The translations under genes and the position numbers were made by a program. Of a stretch of 64,000 bases of DNA, positions 34,630 through 44,196 are shown piece after piece. Each line of letters opens with the position of its first letter. Within the stretch, counting starts at the first letter, position 1. The stretch comes from Alcanivorax sp. (GTDB lineage: Bacteria; Pseudomonadota; Gammaproteobacteria; Pseudomonadales; Alcanivoracaceae), in NCBI RefSeq assembly GCF_017794965.1, contig NZ_CP051240.1:2170001-2234000 (forward strand), in the 5' to 3' direction. The notes under the pieces were generated by a model that was not told the origin of the DNA, searched no databases, and saw only the letters and a program-made list of their open reading frames with translations.

Positions 34630-35826
34630 TCAGGTGCCCATCTTGGCACCGGCAAGCAACATTGAGATCACCCGCTTGAGTACCTCACAGGTCTTGCCAA
34701 CCTCATGGACAGTCAGCGTCGGGTGCACCAAAAACATCAGCGACGAATCCCCCAGCGCCCTGGCCACAGGCAACCGTTCCTTAGGCCCCAGCCCCAGATC
34801 GGTAAAGGCCTTTTCCCGGTACACCTCGGAACAAGACCCGGAAAAGCAAGGCACCCCTTCAGCCACCATGGCATTCATGATCTGATCCCGCACAGCCGCT
34901 ACATCTTCCACGCCCTGCTCATCCACGAACACATAACACTTGTAACCCGCGTGGCCGATATCGTCCGGGACCGCCGGCACCCGCAAGCCAGGAAGCGATG
35001 CCGCCGTTTCCCAGATCGCCCGGCAATGGGCTTGCCTGGCGGCAGTCCAATCTGCCATGCGCTGTAACTGTATTCGCCCAATGGCCGACTGCATCTCCGT
35101 CAGCCGCCAATTAGTGCCCACGGATTCATGCAGCCAGCGAAACCCTGGCGGATGGTCACGCTCATAAACAGCGTCCCAGCTCTTGCCATGATCCTTGAAA
35201 CTCCACATGCGAGACCACAGGGCGCGGTCATTCGTGGTCACCATGCCACCTTCACCGCCGGTAGACATAATCTTGTCCTGGCAGAACGACCAACACCCCA
35301 CATGCCCCAACCCGCCGACTGGTTGGCCCTTATAAGTCGCCCCATGGGCCTGGGCACAGTCTTCAATCACAAACAGACCATGCTGATCGGCCAGGGCCAT
35401 CATGCCGTCCATATCACAGGGCCAACCGGCCAAATGGACACAGATAACCGCCTTGGTCTTCGGGGTAATCACCGCAGCAACAGTTTCTGGGGAAATGTTC
35501 TGGGTATCCGGATCCACATCCGCAAACACCGGTGTGGCACCAGCGTTGATCACCGACGTTGCCGACGCCAGGAACGTGCGCGGCGTTACCACCACTTCAT
35601 CACCAGCACCAATACCCAGCCCCTGCAAGGCCAGATCCAGCGCCAAGGTGCCGTTGGCAACAGCAATGGCATACTCGGTACCGGCAAAGGCCGCAAACTC
35701 GCGCTCGAATTCACGCCCCTCCTGGCCAGTCCAGTAATTCACCTTGTTGGAAAGCAACACACGTGAAACCGCATCGGCCTCTTCTTGGGTAAAAGCAGGC
35801 CAGGGAGAAAAAGGGCCGTTAAGCAT
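34630..35826 (-). CDS. DegT/DnrJ/EryC1/StrS aminotransferase, PglE-like
   Basis: A 398-residue PLP enzyme that aminates a keto-sugar. VNYWTGQEGREFEREFA near the N-terminus, VIEDCAQAHGATYKG with the Asp that pairs with PLP, and CWSFCQDKIMSTGGEGGMV with the Schiff-base Lys near residue 190 are diagnostic. Its neighbours are a NeuD/PglD-type acetyltransferase and a PglC-like transferase, so its likely substrate is UDP-4-keto-6-deoxy-GlcNAc made by the PglF-type enzyme at 28001-29959. The ATG at 35826 follows the acetyltransferase stop by three bases. Other 4-keto sugars cannot be excluded. Confidence 0.9.
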   Translation of the reverse strand: MLNGPFSPWPAFTQEEADAVSRVLLSNKVNYWTGQEGREFEREFAAFAGTEYAIAVANGTLALDLALQGLGIGAGDEVVVTPRTFLASATSVINAGATPVFADVDPDTQNISPETVAAVITPKTKAVICVHLAGWPCDMDGMMALADQHGLFVIEDCAQAHGATYKGQPVGGLGHVGCWSFCQDKIMSTGGEGGMVTTNDRALWSRMWSFKDHGKSWDAVYERDHPPGFRWLHESVGTNWRLTEMQSAIGRIQLQRMADWTAARQAHCRAIWETAASLPGLRVPAVPDDIGHAGYKCYVFVDEQGVEDVAAVRDQIMNAMVAEGVPCFSGSCSEVYREKAFTDLGLGPKERLPVARALGDSSLMFLVHPTLTVHEVGKTCEVLKRVISMLLAGAKMGT

Positions 35827-35829
35827 AAT

Positions 35830-36462
35830 TCAATTAAACTCAGGTAATGGTTTGAAAGCTTTTGCAGGAGAGCCAATATAAATGGTGTTCTTCTCAGTAT
35901 TTTTTGTGAGAACCCCACCCATTCCCAGCATTGAGCCAGCGGCCATTTCAACGCCTTGCCGGATTGCAGCACCTGTCCCAACTTCCACGCCAGGGGATAA
36001 CGTCACATTGCCGGAAAGCGCCACCATGGGGGCAACCGTCACAAAATCATGAATGATGCAATCATGCCCAACTGTAACATTAAGATTGAGAATGACATGT
36101 TCGCCGATATTGATATCGACCGTTGCTATAGTGCCGGCACAAATCAACGAGCCCTGGCCAACGTGTACGCTTTCGTCCATCCTCACGGAAGGATGGATCA
36201 ATGTAGCGAATGCTGTCAGGCCTTCAGAAGCAAGTACATTGACAACTTTTTTCCTGACTCTCGGGCTACCAATCGCCACAACAAACTCTGCATCAGAAAA
36301 TTTCGTCCAATCACAGGCTTTACCAAGCAGCCTATGTGCTCCATGCAATCCCGGCTCTACATTGTCATCCAAAAAACCGAGCACCGTTCTTCCACAGTCT
36401 TTGGCTAGCCACGCGATCTCGCGACCAAAACCTCCGAAACCGATAATCACAAGTTCCTTCAT
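35830..36462 (-). CDS. NeuD/PglD-type sugar O/N-acyltransferase
   Basis: A 210-residue protein. The N-terminal Rossmann-like part (KELVIIGFGGFGREIAWLAKD) binds the sugar nucleotide. A left-handed beta-helix of hexapeptide repeats follows from about residue 90 (VHVGQGSLICAGTIATVD, IGEHVILNLN, VTVGHDCIIHDFVTVAP with the catalytic His). C-terminal YIGSPAKAFKPLP is typical. PglD acetylates the 4-amino group of UDP-4-amino-6-deoxy-GlcNAc; NeuD relatives acetylate sialic acid. The pglE- and pglC-like neighbours favour the former. It lies 12 bp from the transferase gene. Confidence 0.9.
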   Translation of the reverse strand: MKELVIIGFGGFGREIAWLAKDCGRTVLGFLDDNVEPGLHGAHRLLGKACDWTKFSDAEFVVAIGSPRVRKKVVNVLASEGLTAFATLIHPSVRMDESVHVGQGSLICAGTIATVDINIGEHVILNLNVTVGHDCIIHDFVTVAPMVALSGNVTLSPGVEVGTGAAIRQGVEMAAGSMLGMGGVLTKNTEKNTIYIGSPAKAFKPLPEFN

Positions 36463-36474
36463 ACTTTTACCTGC

Positions 36475-37089
36475 TTATTCGCCAGACGTACTCTGCACCT
36501 TTGATCCTGTAAATCTTGACATCGTCGCCTCACCATCCTGGCTGATGCCATCGCGCTTAACCACCTTCCACACAGTGAGAAACAGGATCTTGATATCCAG
36601 CCACAAGGTACGGTTTTCCACATACCACACATCCAGCTCGAATTTTTCTTCCCAGCTCAACGCATTACGGCCATTGATCTGTGCCCAGCCGGTCACACCC
36701 GGGCGCACTTCATGGCGACGCGCCTGGCGCTCTGAATACAGCGGCAGGTACTCCATCAACAAAGGGCGTGGCCCTACAAGGCTCATATCCCCCTTCAGCA
36801 CGTTCCAAAGTTCAGGTAGCTCATCCAGGCTACTGGAACGAAGAAACTGACCAAAGCCTGTCAGTCGATCCGCATCCGGCAGCAGGTCACCGCTGGCATC
36901 ACGAGCATCCGTCATGGTGCGGAATTTGGCCATTGCAAAGGCTCGACCATCCATTCCAGGGCGGACCTGCCGAAACAACACTGGGCTACCCAGTTTTATC
37001 CTGACCAGCACGGCCAATAGCAAAATCACCGGGCCAAGCACCAGCAGCCCACACAGGGCACCAGCGATATCCATCAACCGTTTCATCAC
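36475..37089 (-). CDS. PglC-type phosphoglycosyl transferase
   Basis: A 204-residue monotopic enzyme of the small bacterial sugar-transferase family. KRLMDIAGALCGLLVLGPVI forms the re-entrant helix, AKFRTMTDARDASG carries the active-site region, RSSSLDELPELWNVLKGDMS contains the catalytic Asp-Glu pair, and GPRPLLMEYLPLY plus RPGVTGWAQINGRN follow. PglC moves phospho-diacetylbacillosamine to undecaprenyl phosphate. Context (dehydratase, aminotransferase, acetyltransferase) supports that sugar. It overlaps the next glycosyltransferase gene by 4 bp (ATGA). Confidence 0.92.
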   Translation of the reverse strand: MMKRLMDIAGALCGLLVLGPVILLLAVLVRIKLGSPVLFRQVRPGMDGRAFAMAKFRTMTDARDASGDLLPDADRLTGFGQFLRSSSLDELPELWNVLKGDMSLVGPRPLLMEYLPLYSERQARRHEVRPGVTGWAQINGRNALSWEEKFELDVWYVENRTLWLDIKILFLTVWKVVKRDGISQDGEATMSRFTGSKVQSTSGE

Positions 37090-38213
37090 AGCGCCATTTC
37101 CTTGAGCATTACCGCATTCACCTTATGTACATCGTACTTCTCTTCGGCAATCTGGCGTGATCGCGCGCCCATCGTGGCAACTCGATCCGGGCTCTCAATC
37201 AGCTTCGTCATGGCATTCGCCAACGATGCAACGTCCTGCACCGGCACAAGATAACCGTTATCGCCATCCAACACGGTTTCACGGCACCCTGGGGCATCGG
37301 TGGTAATAACTGCCCGCCCCATGGCCATGGCCTCCAGCACGGTGCGTGGCGTCCCTTCACGGTAAGAAGGCAACACATACACACTACAACTGGCAATAGC
37401 AGGGCGAACATCCGCAAGCTTGCCAAGAAACTCCACCGTACCCGATGCCACCCACTCATCCAGCTCCTGCTGGCGTATAGCGTCCGGATTATCATCAATC
37501 CAGCCCACTAGCCGGAACACCGATTCAGGATACTGCGCTTTTACCAAGGCAGCAGCTTGTGCGTACTCGCGAACCCCCTTGTCTCCAAGCAGTCGCGCAA
37601 TAAGAAGGAATGCCGGTGCCTCTGGCAAAGGCGACACTGAATATTCCGCCACATCGACACCGGAGCCATTCACCACACGGGAAGGGATGGCGGGCTTCAA
37701 CAGGTTCAACTGCCTGAACAACGACTCATCATCCGGGTTCTGGAAAAACACCAGACGATTTCGAGACAGGGAAAACCTATACAGCTTCTGAATCAACAGC
37801 CGCAGCACTTTACGCAAGCCTGTCGCCTCACCAGTAAAGGCATAGCCCAGGCCGGTAATCAGGGCAAAGCGGTGACGAACCCCACCCAACCATGCCGCCA
37901 AGGTACCGTAAATGACCGGCTTGATCGTATAGCCAAGCACGTAATCCGCCCGGATCTGCCCGACCAGCTTGCGCAATGCCAGCAACGCAGAAAGATCCTT
38001 CACGGGATTCAGCCCTGTACGTTCGAGAGGAATATCGTGAACCGTCACCTCCAAGCCCATAAGGCGCAAAGCAATATCAGATTCAGCCTCCAGCCCCGGC
38101 ACCGCCACATGCACCGTGCAACCTGCCTGAATCAGTGCCTCGATCAACGGGCCACGAAACTTGATCAATGAATCCGGGAAACTGGCCACCAGCAAAAAGA
38201 CCGGCTTTGTCAT
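37086..38213 (-). CDS. GT4 glycosyltransferase, PglA-like
   Basis: A 375-residue GT-B enzyme. The N-terminal half has KFRGPLIEALIQAGCTVHVAVPG and the family block LGYTIKPVIYGTLAAWLGGV. The C-terminal half has LLIARLLGDKGVREYAQAA, VEFLGKLADVRPAIASCSVYVLPSYREGTPRTVLEAMAMG in two overlapping motifs, with the E-x7-E pair of retaining GT4 enzymes. PglA relatives add GalNAc to lipid-linked diacetylbacillosamine; specificity here is inference from gene order. Both ends overlap neighbours by 4 bp, so translation is probably coupled. Confidence 0.9.
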   Translation of the reverse strand: MTKPVFLLVASFPDSLIKFRGPLIEALIQAGCTVHVAVPGLEAESDIALRLMGLEVTVHDIPLERTGLNPVKDLSALLALRKLVGQIRADYVLGYTIKPVIYGTLAAWLGGVRHRFALITGLGYAFTGEATGLRKVLRLLIQKLYRFSLSRNRLVFFQNPDDESLFRQLNLLKPAIPSRVVNGSGVDVAEYSVSPLPEAPAFLLIARLLGDKGVREYAQAAALVKAQYPESVFRLVGWIDDNPDAIRQQELDEWVASGTVEFLGKLADVRPAIASCSVYVLPSYREGTPRTVLEAMAMGRAVITTDAPGCRETVLDGDNGYLVPVQDVASLANAMTKLIESPDRVATMGARSRQIAEEKYDVHKVNAVMLKEMAL

Positions 38214-39391
38214 CGGTTGCTCCCTTCAATAGGCGGAGCGTCAGACTCGGCTGGGTACCGTGAACGGCCAATCACCGAAATCAGCAAAAAAATCAACATC
38301 GGAGTAAACATCCATTTCTGTCGCAGGGCGATACCCAGGTTCGCCGTCGTCATGGCAAGAATCAGCCAGGCACAGAACGAGTAGATCCAGAGGAACATGC
38401 GGTTGTGAGCCAGCAAATGAGGAGGCAGTGGCTTTTTAACAAGTGCCCAGCCACCCGCAACAAACAGAAACAGCAAGATAGTGTTATCCAGCGCCGCCGC
38501 CAGCGAAAACAGGTTGCGGGCCTCAATCAACGTGGGGCGGAACAGGTAAGTAAACATCTGCACAGGCGGACTCATACTGGAAATATCAACCGCCCCGCCG
38601 CCCTTAAGGTTATGTCCCTGGCGGCCTTCAATATATTCCATGACATCACTGGCATCAGCCTCACCACCAACGCCTGCGTAACTCAGGCCGATGGGAACAA
38701 GCGCAACAGCTGCAGCCAATGCACACGACCCGAAAACCACTCTCTGGGGCAAAGGTATTCCTTTCTGAAACACGAAAGAACCCGCAAGCCCAATACCAAG
38801 CAAGCCTGCCATATGCGGGCGCACTATTAACATCACAAGCATGGACACTGCCAGCAAAAACCAACGACTCTTCAAACTCAAGGCGGCCCATAGGGCCAAC
38901 CCCATTGAGAAAAAGGATAATGCGTCCTTACCTAGCGCCGAGGACCAGAAACTAACAGAAGGCAAAAAAACAATCACCGTCGCCAAAAGACGTAAACTTC
39001 GCGTTTTATGCCACGTCACCTCTCGTAAAGCCGCATCAAAGGCAATCAATCCGATTGCGCCAAAAATCTGGAAAACCAGAAAGCATCCAAGAAATGAAAG
39101 ATTCAAACCCTGAGTCAAAAAAGATGTGATAAACCGGATTCCACCCGTACCAAATGAGAACTGCAGATCAGTCGAGAAGCTATAGCGGAAATAAGCAATC
39201 GCATCGCCACCGAAATTAGTAATGTATAGATAGGTAACAATCGAGAACAAGGAGTGCCAACAATAGATAAGCAAGGCTCGGGAAGATGGGCAGCAAAAAA
39301 CTCGCCTTAAAGCAAGACAAATAATGGCTCCCAAAATGAAGACAAAAAGAGAAGAGACAAGCTGGATAGCAGAAGAACCGAGATCACCCAC
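38210..39391 (-). CDS. Polytopic membrane protein, candidate Wzy polymerase
   Basis: A 393-residue protein with about ten hydrophobic helices and no strong family signature. The pattern LPSVSFWSSALGKDALSFFSMGLAL and the later large soluble loop (about residues 225-275) resemble Wzy-like polymerases, which are very divergent. In a cluster with flippases, chain-length control and export genes, a polymerase is the missing part, so this is the best candidate. The GTG at 39391 has GAGG seven bases upstream. It overlaps the PglA-like gene by 4 bp. Confidence 0.65.
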   Translation of the reverse strand: MGDLGSSAIQLVSSLFVFILGAIICLALRRVFCCPSSRALLIYCWHSLFSIVTYLYITNFGGDAIAYFRYSFSTDLQFSFGTGGIRFITSFLTQGLNLSFLGCFLVFQIFGAIGLIAFDAALREVTWHKTRSLRLLATVIVFLPSVSFWSSALGKDALSFFSMGLALWAALSLKSRWFLLAVSMLVMLIVRPHMAGLLGIGLAGSFVFQKGIPLPQRVVFGSCALAAAVALVPIGLSYAGVGGEADASDVMEYIEGRQGHNLKGGGAVDISSMSPPVQMFTYLFRPTLIEARNLFSLAAALDNTILLFLFVAGGWALVKKPLPPHLLAHNRMFLWIYSFCAWLILAMTTANLGIALRQKWMFTPMLIFLLISVIGRSRYPAESDAPPIEGSNR

Positions 39392-39400
39392 AGAATAACC

Positions 39401-40471
39401 TCAAGATCGAACCAATTGGTCATAAAGGGCTAAATGCCTTTCAGCAGAATACTGGATACTGTATTTACTGGAATAGCGAGAAGCATTATCCCCATAAAAG
39501 CAACGAGAAGCATGAGATTCAATCAGGGAGCCCAAGGCGTGCGCATATTCAAGCGGGGTCGGATCATCGACAACCACGCCACTCTGGCAGGAGTGAATCA
39601 CTTCCGAGCACCCACCTACATTGGTAACAATTGAAGGCAGTCCAGCCGCAGTCGCCTCCAGGAGTGAAATCGGCAATCCTTCCCACGAGGACGACATGGC
39701 AAAAATATCAGCCCCTGCCAACAGTTCCTTTACATTGGAGATATTACCCAGAAAGGTAACTTTACGAGAAAGCCCAAGATCGTCAGCCTTTTTCAACAGA
39801 CGGGACTGATCCTCACCTTCGCCGGCAATGGAAACCGAAAAATCAAGATCAGCCAGCAACGAAACAGCCTCAAGAAAAAGGTCGTAATTCTTCTGTTCAC
39901 ATAACGTACCGACCATTGCGACATGTGGAACCGAGTCACGCCTGCCAACCACCGGCAATATACGGTCAAAATCGACGCCATTATCAATACGATGAACCGA
40001 CTTTGCCGAAACTGAGCGCAACAGGTTAGCGCAAGCTTGAGAAATACCGATATAAGCCGCAACCCTGTAGTCGAAAATCCGATACAAAAATGAGGGCACC
40101 TTAAGAAGGATATTATGGTGCGTATAGACAACAGGAATTGAAGTAACAAAAAAAGCAAACAGCAACGAGTAATAAAGGTGACAATGAAGTAGATCCGGAG
40201 AATAGTCACTTACAATATTTCTGAGATGCCGCCCAGAATTAAAAGGTCGTCGCCTTGATCCCGGCGGCATAAACGAATAGGTAATTCCTGCAGAGTCAAT
40301 TTCGCTAAGGTAACGCTCCTGATAATCAGGATCACGACCAATCTCCTCTGCGCGGCTAAGAAACACCAAGTGCACATCATGCCCCTGCCCAGCCATCGCC
40401 TTGCAAAGATCCTTGACGTACACCTCCGCACCACCGGCTGCAGGGGCAGCTATAAAATGCATCAACTTCAT
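39401..40471 (-). CDS. GT4 glycosyltransferase
   Basis: A 356-residue GT-B enzyme with N-terminal HFIAAPAAGGAEVYVKDLCKA, a central YIGISQACANLL, and the C-terminal motif VAMVGTLCEQKNYDLFLEA and SSWEGLPISLLEATAAGLP, which holds the E-x7-E donor-binding pair. It transfers a sugar from a nucleotide donor to a growing lipid-linked unit. Donor and acceptor are unknown. It begins the AT-rich half of the cluster. The ATG at 40471 starts MKLMHFIAAP; the gap to the next gene is nine bases. Confidence 0.88.
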   Translation of the reverse strand: MKLMHFIAAPAAGGAEVYVKDLCKAMAGQGHDVHLVFLSRAEEIGRDPDYQERYLSEIDSAGITYSFMPPGSRRRPFNSGRHLRNIVSDYSPDLLHCHLYYSLLFAFFVTSIPVVYTHHNILLKVPSFLYRIFDYRVAAYIGISQACANLLRSVSAKSVHRIDNGVDFDRILPVVGRRDSVPHVAMVGTLCEQKNYDLFLEAVSLLADLDFSVSIAGEGEDQSRLLKKADDLGLSRKVTFLGNISNVKELLAGADIFAMSSSWEGLPISLLEATAAGLPSIVTNVGGCSEVIHSCQSGVVVDDPTPLEYAHALGSLIESHASRCFYGDNASRYSSKYSIQYSAERHLALYDQLVRS

Positions 40472-40488
40472 ATTAACAACCTGCAGCC

Positions 40489-41124
40489 CTAAAACTCATA
40501 TCCAAAAAGATCAATGTCATCCTTATAAACTGAACGCACTGTTTCTATCATTTCATTGTTGACATAAGCATCACGATAATTTTTATCCTGGGGAGCGGTT
40601 GAGTTTGCCATCTTCACATCAAGGGGACGTCCAAGACGCGCCTCAACAAAGCAGATAGTCTCTGCCAACCGCTCTACATAGCCCAAATGATCAACCATGA
40701 CTTTCATGTTCTCATCACAAACAAAAGAATGTTGGGGCTGAAAAATAAAGTCACACTTTGAGAGATCTCTTGAGGGAAGCCAATCACAGACAAAACGTTC
40801 AAAACTGGAAAATTCAGGAATCTGATACTGTTCCGGCTTGCGAACACCCATTGATTCAGTTCGACCAATAAGAGCAAAACGATAGGCAGATAACGCCCTG
40901 TCCCAGGGGTTTCTCACCAAAGAAAACGTAAAACACTCCGAAAACAAGGAAGGAAAACGGGATTGTATTTGACTCGCCGAATAATGCCCTAAAGTTCTGC
41001 CGTATAAAGCAGTATTGATACTAGTTCCCGCTGCTTTAGGGACATGGATATAAATACAACCAGAGTTACTCCAAAAGCGGTAACGTCTGAAAATATTAAT
41101 ATGAAACTTTAATTCGTTTAACAC
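40489..41124 (-). CDS. Sulfotransferase family 2-like protein
   Basis: A 211-residue protein with both PAPS-binding elements: CIYIHVPKAAGTSINTALYG (5'-phosphosulfate loop, near residue 25) and FSLVRNPWDRALSAYRFAL (3'-phosphate motif, near residue 70). This pattern is typical of carbohydrate sulfotransferases of the Sulfotransfer_2 type. Downstream, FIFQPQHSFVCDE and YVERLAETICFV resemble the same family. The acceptor is most likely a sugar of the exported glycan, by context. The GTG at 41124 overlaps the upstream glycosyltransferase end by 7 bp. Confidence 0.87.
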   Translation of the reverse strand: MLNELKFHINIFRRYRFWSNSGCIYIHVPKAAGTSINTALYGRTLGHYSASQIQSRFPSLFSECFTFSLVRNPWDRALSAYRFALIGRTESMGVRKPEQYQIPEFSSFERFVCDWLPSRDLSKCDFIFQPQHSFVCDENMKVMVDHLGYVERLAETICFVEARLGRPLDVKMANSTAPQDKNYRDAYVNNEMIETVRSVYKDDIDLFGYEF

Positions 41125-42215
41125 GTAGAAAACACATCCAGGTAGTGCTGGGCAATCACACTTTCACGGAACTGATGAAGATGTTGATTCAGCTCACAAC
41201 GATCAACGTCCTTAGGTTGGTTAATAGTGTGCAACACGGCATCAGCAAATAATTTCGAATTAGCAGGCTCGACAAGCGTGCCAAAACGCCCCCAACCAAG
41301 AACCTCTTCAGGACCAGATGGACAAGCTGTAGACACGACAGGCAGGCCGCAAGCCAATGCCTCTACAAGCACATTCCCAAACCCTTCCCAGTCAGAAGTT
41401 AAAATGAAACAGTCGTACTCAGGCAATACTTTATCTAAATCAGATGAAAAGCCACGGAAAGTTACAACATCTGTCAGTGCCTTTTGCTCAACACATCGCT
41501 TTAATTCACCCTCCAATTCACCCTCTCCATAGATATCAAGGGTGAATTCGTGCACCTGGTCACGACAAAGGGTCTCCATCACATCGATCATGAGCGGGTA
41601 GTTTTTCTGATCTACGAGCCTACCCACAGCAACCAACCTAATCTGTTTTTTTAGACTATTTTGTGAGACCGCAGGAAGAAGATTAAAATTGTCAGATATC
41701 ACTGGATTATAGATACAAGAGACTTTCTTGACATCTATTTTGTAATAATCACAAAAACTAACCGCAGCAGACTTTGACACAACAACAACCCTGGAAGCAG
41801 ACAGGCATGCCAAACGATGAAGATAATAAACAATCGATTTCTTTAATGATGCCTTGACCCTAGAATCTCTTAATTTCAGATCATTGTGGATTGTTGGGAC
41901 CCTAACGCCAGAATAACCAGCTATTTTCGATGCAAACCAAGCGTCGACATTGGAGACATCTGTAAAACTTAAAATAAAATCTGGGCTTTTACTCCGTACA
42001 AGTGAGGCAAGTGAAATTATTCTCGACACCACCATTCTTTTAGATGGATGAATGATCCTCACCCTTGAATCAACCGGGTATTGTTTCTTACAAGGACGAC
42101 AAAAAACCGTCACATCATGCCCTAAACCTGAGAAGGCGCTTGCAAGATTCGCAGCGACTTTTTCAGCGCCGCCACCTCCCAGGCTGGAACAAACAATCAA
42201 TATCTTGATATTCAT
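41118..42215 (-). CDS. GT4 glycosyltransferase
   Basis: A 365-residue GT-B enzyme: KILIVCSSLGGGGAEKVAANLA at the N-terminus with the Gly-rich loop, VAVGRLVDQKNYPLMIDVM, and LTSDWEGFGNVLVEALACG with the E-x7-E motif near residue 275. It adds one sugar to a lipid-linked unit; specificity is unknown. A longer reading starts 63 bp upstream, but the ATG at 42215 overlaps the previous stop as ATGA and begins the family-like N-terminus, so it is used. Composition is AT-rich. Confidence 0.88.
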   Translation of the reverse strand: MNIKILIVCSSLGGGGAEKVAANLASAFSGLGHDVTVFCRPCKKQYPVDSRVRIIHPSKRMVVSRIISLASLVRSKSPDFILSFTDVSNVDAWFASKIAGYSGVRVPTIHNDLKLRDSRVKASLKKSIVYYLHRLACLSASRVVVVSKSAAVSFCDYYKIDVKKVSCIYNPVISDNFNLLPAVSQNSLKKQIRLVAVGRLVDQKNYPLMIDVMETLCRDQVHEFTLDIYGEGELEGELKRCVEQKALTDVVTFRGFSSDLDKVLPEYDCFILTSDWEGFGNVLVEALACGLPVVSTACPSGPEEVLGWGRFGTLVEPANSKLFADAVLHTINQPKDVDRCELNQHLHQFRESVIAQHYLDVFSTC

Positions 42216-43195
42216 TTCTGAAAAGCCATTTTGCCGCGAAAAGCCCTTTTCAACCACAAAACAGATTGTGCAAAGCATCCAGCCAGTTTGGAGGGGAGTA
42301 AGGCCAATAGCAAAAATATAGAATATTCAAATGGAGATACAGAAAATCGAAAATATTTCAAATCAGATACTCTCAGCTGACCTAATTTGGCTTGGTAAGC
42401 CAATCCATACCTGATATGCCGATTGGAAAGCTTGTAAAGTGAACGTCGAACGCCCTGCTCACAACTCTGTGAAGTATAAATATCGGCGCATACGTTATAT
42501 ATCGCATTCCCAGAGATAGAAGGAGCAATTGATTTCGTTACTGTAGAATCCTCTCGGTGATAAATTGCAGTTTCTATTGTTGAACACATGACCGAACAAG
42601 AAGCATAAGCAAGCCTGATCCATGTAGCGACATCACCACCACGTGAATACTTGTTTTCGGGAAAACCACCTACTGTGTCAAATAACTCTTTTTTGACAGC
42701 AATCGTATTTGTATTAACAAGGCGTTCCTCGACAGAATAAGCTTCAAAAAAATCAGCACACGATAATAACCGCTCTGCCACAGGTCGGCCAACTGTGATT
42801 AAGCCCGTTTCATCATACTCCTGCCAACTAGTACAAACTATTTTTGCATTAGATTCCTGAATTAACCGATAATGCTCTGCGAGACTAGAATCAAGCCATT
42901 CATCATCTGCATCAAGAAATGTAATCCACTGGCCTTTCGCCATTTTTATGCCCAGATTTCTAGCAGCATAACCACCTGGCCCGGGGTTATCTCTTTCAAA
43001 AACGCGGATCCGAGGATCTGTTAGCGACCTCACAATCTCACTGCTTCTATCTGTGGACGGATCAAGAACAACTATAATTTCATAATCAGAATAAGACTGG
43101 CTTAGCGCAGACTCAATAGATCTCAAAACCACCTTTTCTTTATTGTAGACAGGAATAATTATAGAAAAAAATGGCAACTCACAGGAATTATTCAT
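42212..43195 (-). CDS. Family 2 glycosyltransferase
   Basis: A 327-residue GT-A enzyme with FFSIIIPVYNKEKVVLRSIE, IIVVLDPSTDRSSEIV, YAARNLGIKMAKGQ and FLDADDEWL, in which DADD is the metal-binding DxD near residue 95. It acts in the cytoplasm on a lipid-linked acceptor. Donor unknown. It is coupled by 4 bp to the next gene and follows another GT2 by 13 bp. AT-rich composition marks it as part of the recently acquired block. Confidence 0.88.
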   Translation of the reverse strand: MNNSCELPFFSIIIPVYNKEKVVLRSIESALSQSYSDYEIIVVLDPSTDRSSEIVRSLTDPRIRVFERDNPGPGGYAARNLGIKMAKGQWITFLDADDEWLDSSLAEHYRLIQESNAKIVCTSWQEYDETGLITVGRPVAERLLSCADFFEAYSVEERLVNTNTIAVKKELFDTVGGFPENKYSRGGDVATWIRLAYASCSVMCSTIETAIYHREDSTVTKSIAPSISGNAIYNVCADIYTSQSCEQGVRRSLYKLSNRHIRYGLAYQAKLGQLRVSDLKYFRFSVSPFEYSIFLLLALLPSKLAGCFAQSVLWLKRAFRGKMAFQK

Positions 43196-43208
43196 TTCTA
43201 TGCAAACC

Positions 43209-44168
43209 CTAAGAGCGAACCAATGTAAGCTGACTTTTTAAATAATCAAAGTAAGCCTTGAAAACCAAGACAAAAACCTTGAAACCAAACACACTTAGAA
43301 ACCCTCTTACCATTATACGGGTCGGCCTTACCCCCCCGAGGAACAGCTGACGCTTAAAACTCGTAACTACCAGACTCCTCATCCTATGTCGCCAGCACTT
43401 TCTAAAAAATAAAGAACCCACATTCTGTCTAGCTTTCAATGCAAGCATTGTTTCAATAGCTACACAAATCCCGAAAAGGTGACTTTGAGAGAAACCAGAT
43501 GACATGATAGAGCCTTCTCTCACCCTCCGGAAAAAAAACACATCGGAAATGCAATAACAATCAACAACGCACATATAAAGAGGGAAAAGAATGTCTTCAT
43601 CTTCATGAATGATGCTTTTGAATGAAAGGTTATTTTCCACCCAGAGCATCCTTCGGGACACATAAAGACAAGCGCTAGAATACAGGGATCTATTTTTATA
43701 CAGCTCCCAATAAAGATCCAGGCCACTCTTGTATTTCCCTTCTACCTTCCTTTTATAATCTGGAGGAGAAAATAACTTTGCAGCATGATTTTCAAAAAAT
43801 GTTTCACCAGAAAAAACAATGAGATCGGCATTAGGACTACAAGAAACATGACGCGCTATATTTTCAACGAAAAATGGTGACAAAATATCGTCTGAGTCAA
43901 AAAAATAAATGTAATCTGAACTTGCCAGATCAACACCTGAATTTCTAGCAGGCCCAAGCCCCTCATTATTTTTATCTAAAACTTGAACAATTGGATGGTT
44001 TTCATATCTAGAAATCACTTCTCGTGTTCTATCCGTACTGCCATCATTGACTATGATAAGTTCATCAGGAAGTATTGTTTGGGATAAAATCGATTCAATA
44101 GCCTCCGCAATGTAGCTCTCGACATTATACGCTGGCACAATTATCGATATACTAAAAGATGTTGTCAT
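43209..44168 (-). CDS. Family 2 glycosyltransferase
   Basis: A 319-residue GT-A enzyme with FSISIIVPAYNVESYIAEAI, LIIVNDGSTDRTREVI, GPARNSGVDLASSDYIYFFD and the DxD in FFDSDDILS near residue 90. The C-terminal part (RTMRGFL-like Arg-rich stretch and a hydrophobic end) may touch the membrane. It is preferred to start at the ATG at 44168; a GTG nine bases upstream is possible. No Shine-Dalgarno is obvious. Specificity is unknown. Confidence 0.87.
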   Translation of the reverse strand: MTTSFSISIIVPAYNVESYIAEAIESILSQTILPDELIIVNDGSTDRTREVISRYENHPIVQVLDKNNEGLGPARNSGVDLASSDYIYFFDSDDILSPFFVENIARHVSCSPNADLIVFSGETFFENHAAKLFSPPDYKRKVEGKYKSGLDLYWELYKNRSLYSSACLYVSRRMLWVENNLSFKSIIHEDEDILFPLYMCVVDCYCISDVFFFRRVREGSIMSSGFSQSHLFGICVAIETMLALKARQNVGSLFFRKCWRHRMRSLVVTSFKRQLFLGGVRPTRIMVRGFLSVFGFKVFVLVFKAYFDYLKSQLTLVRS

Positions 44169-44196
44169 GGAGCACACTGATGCATGGTTATTAATT

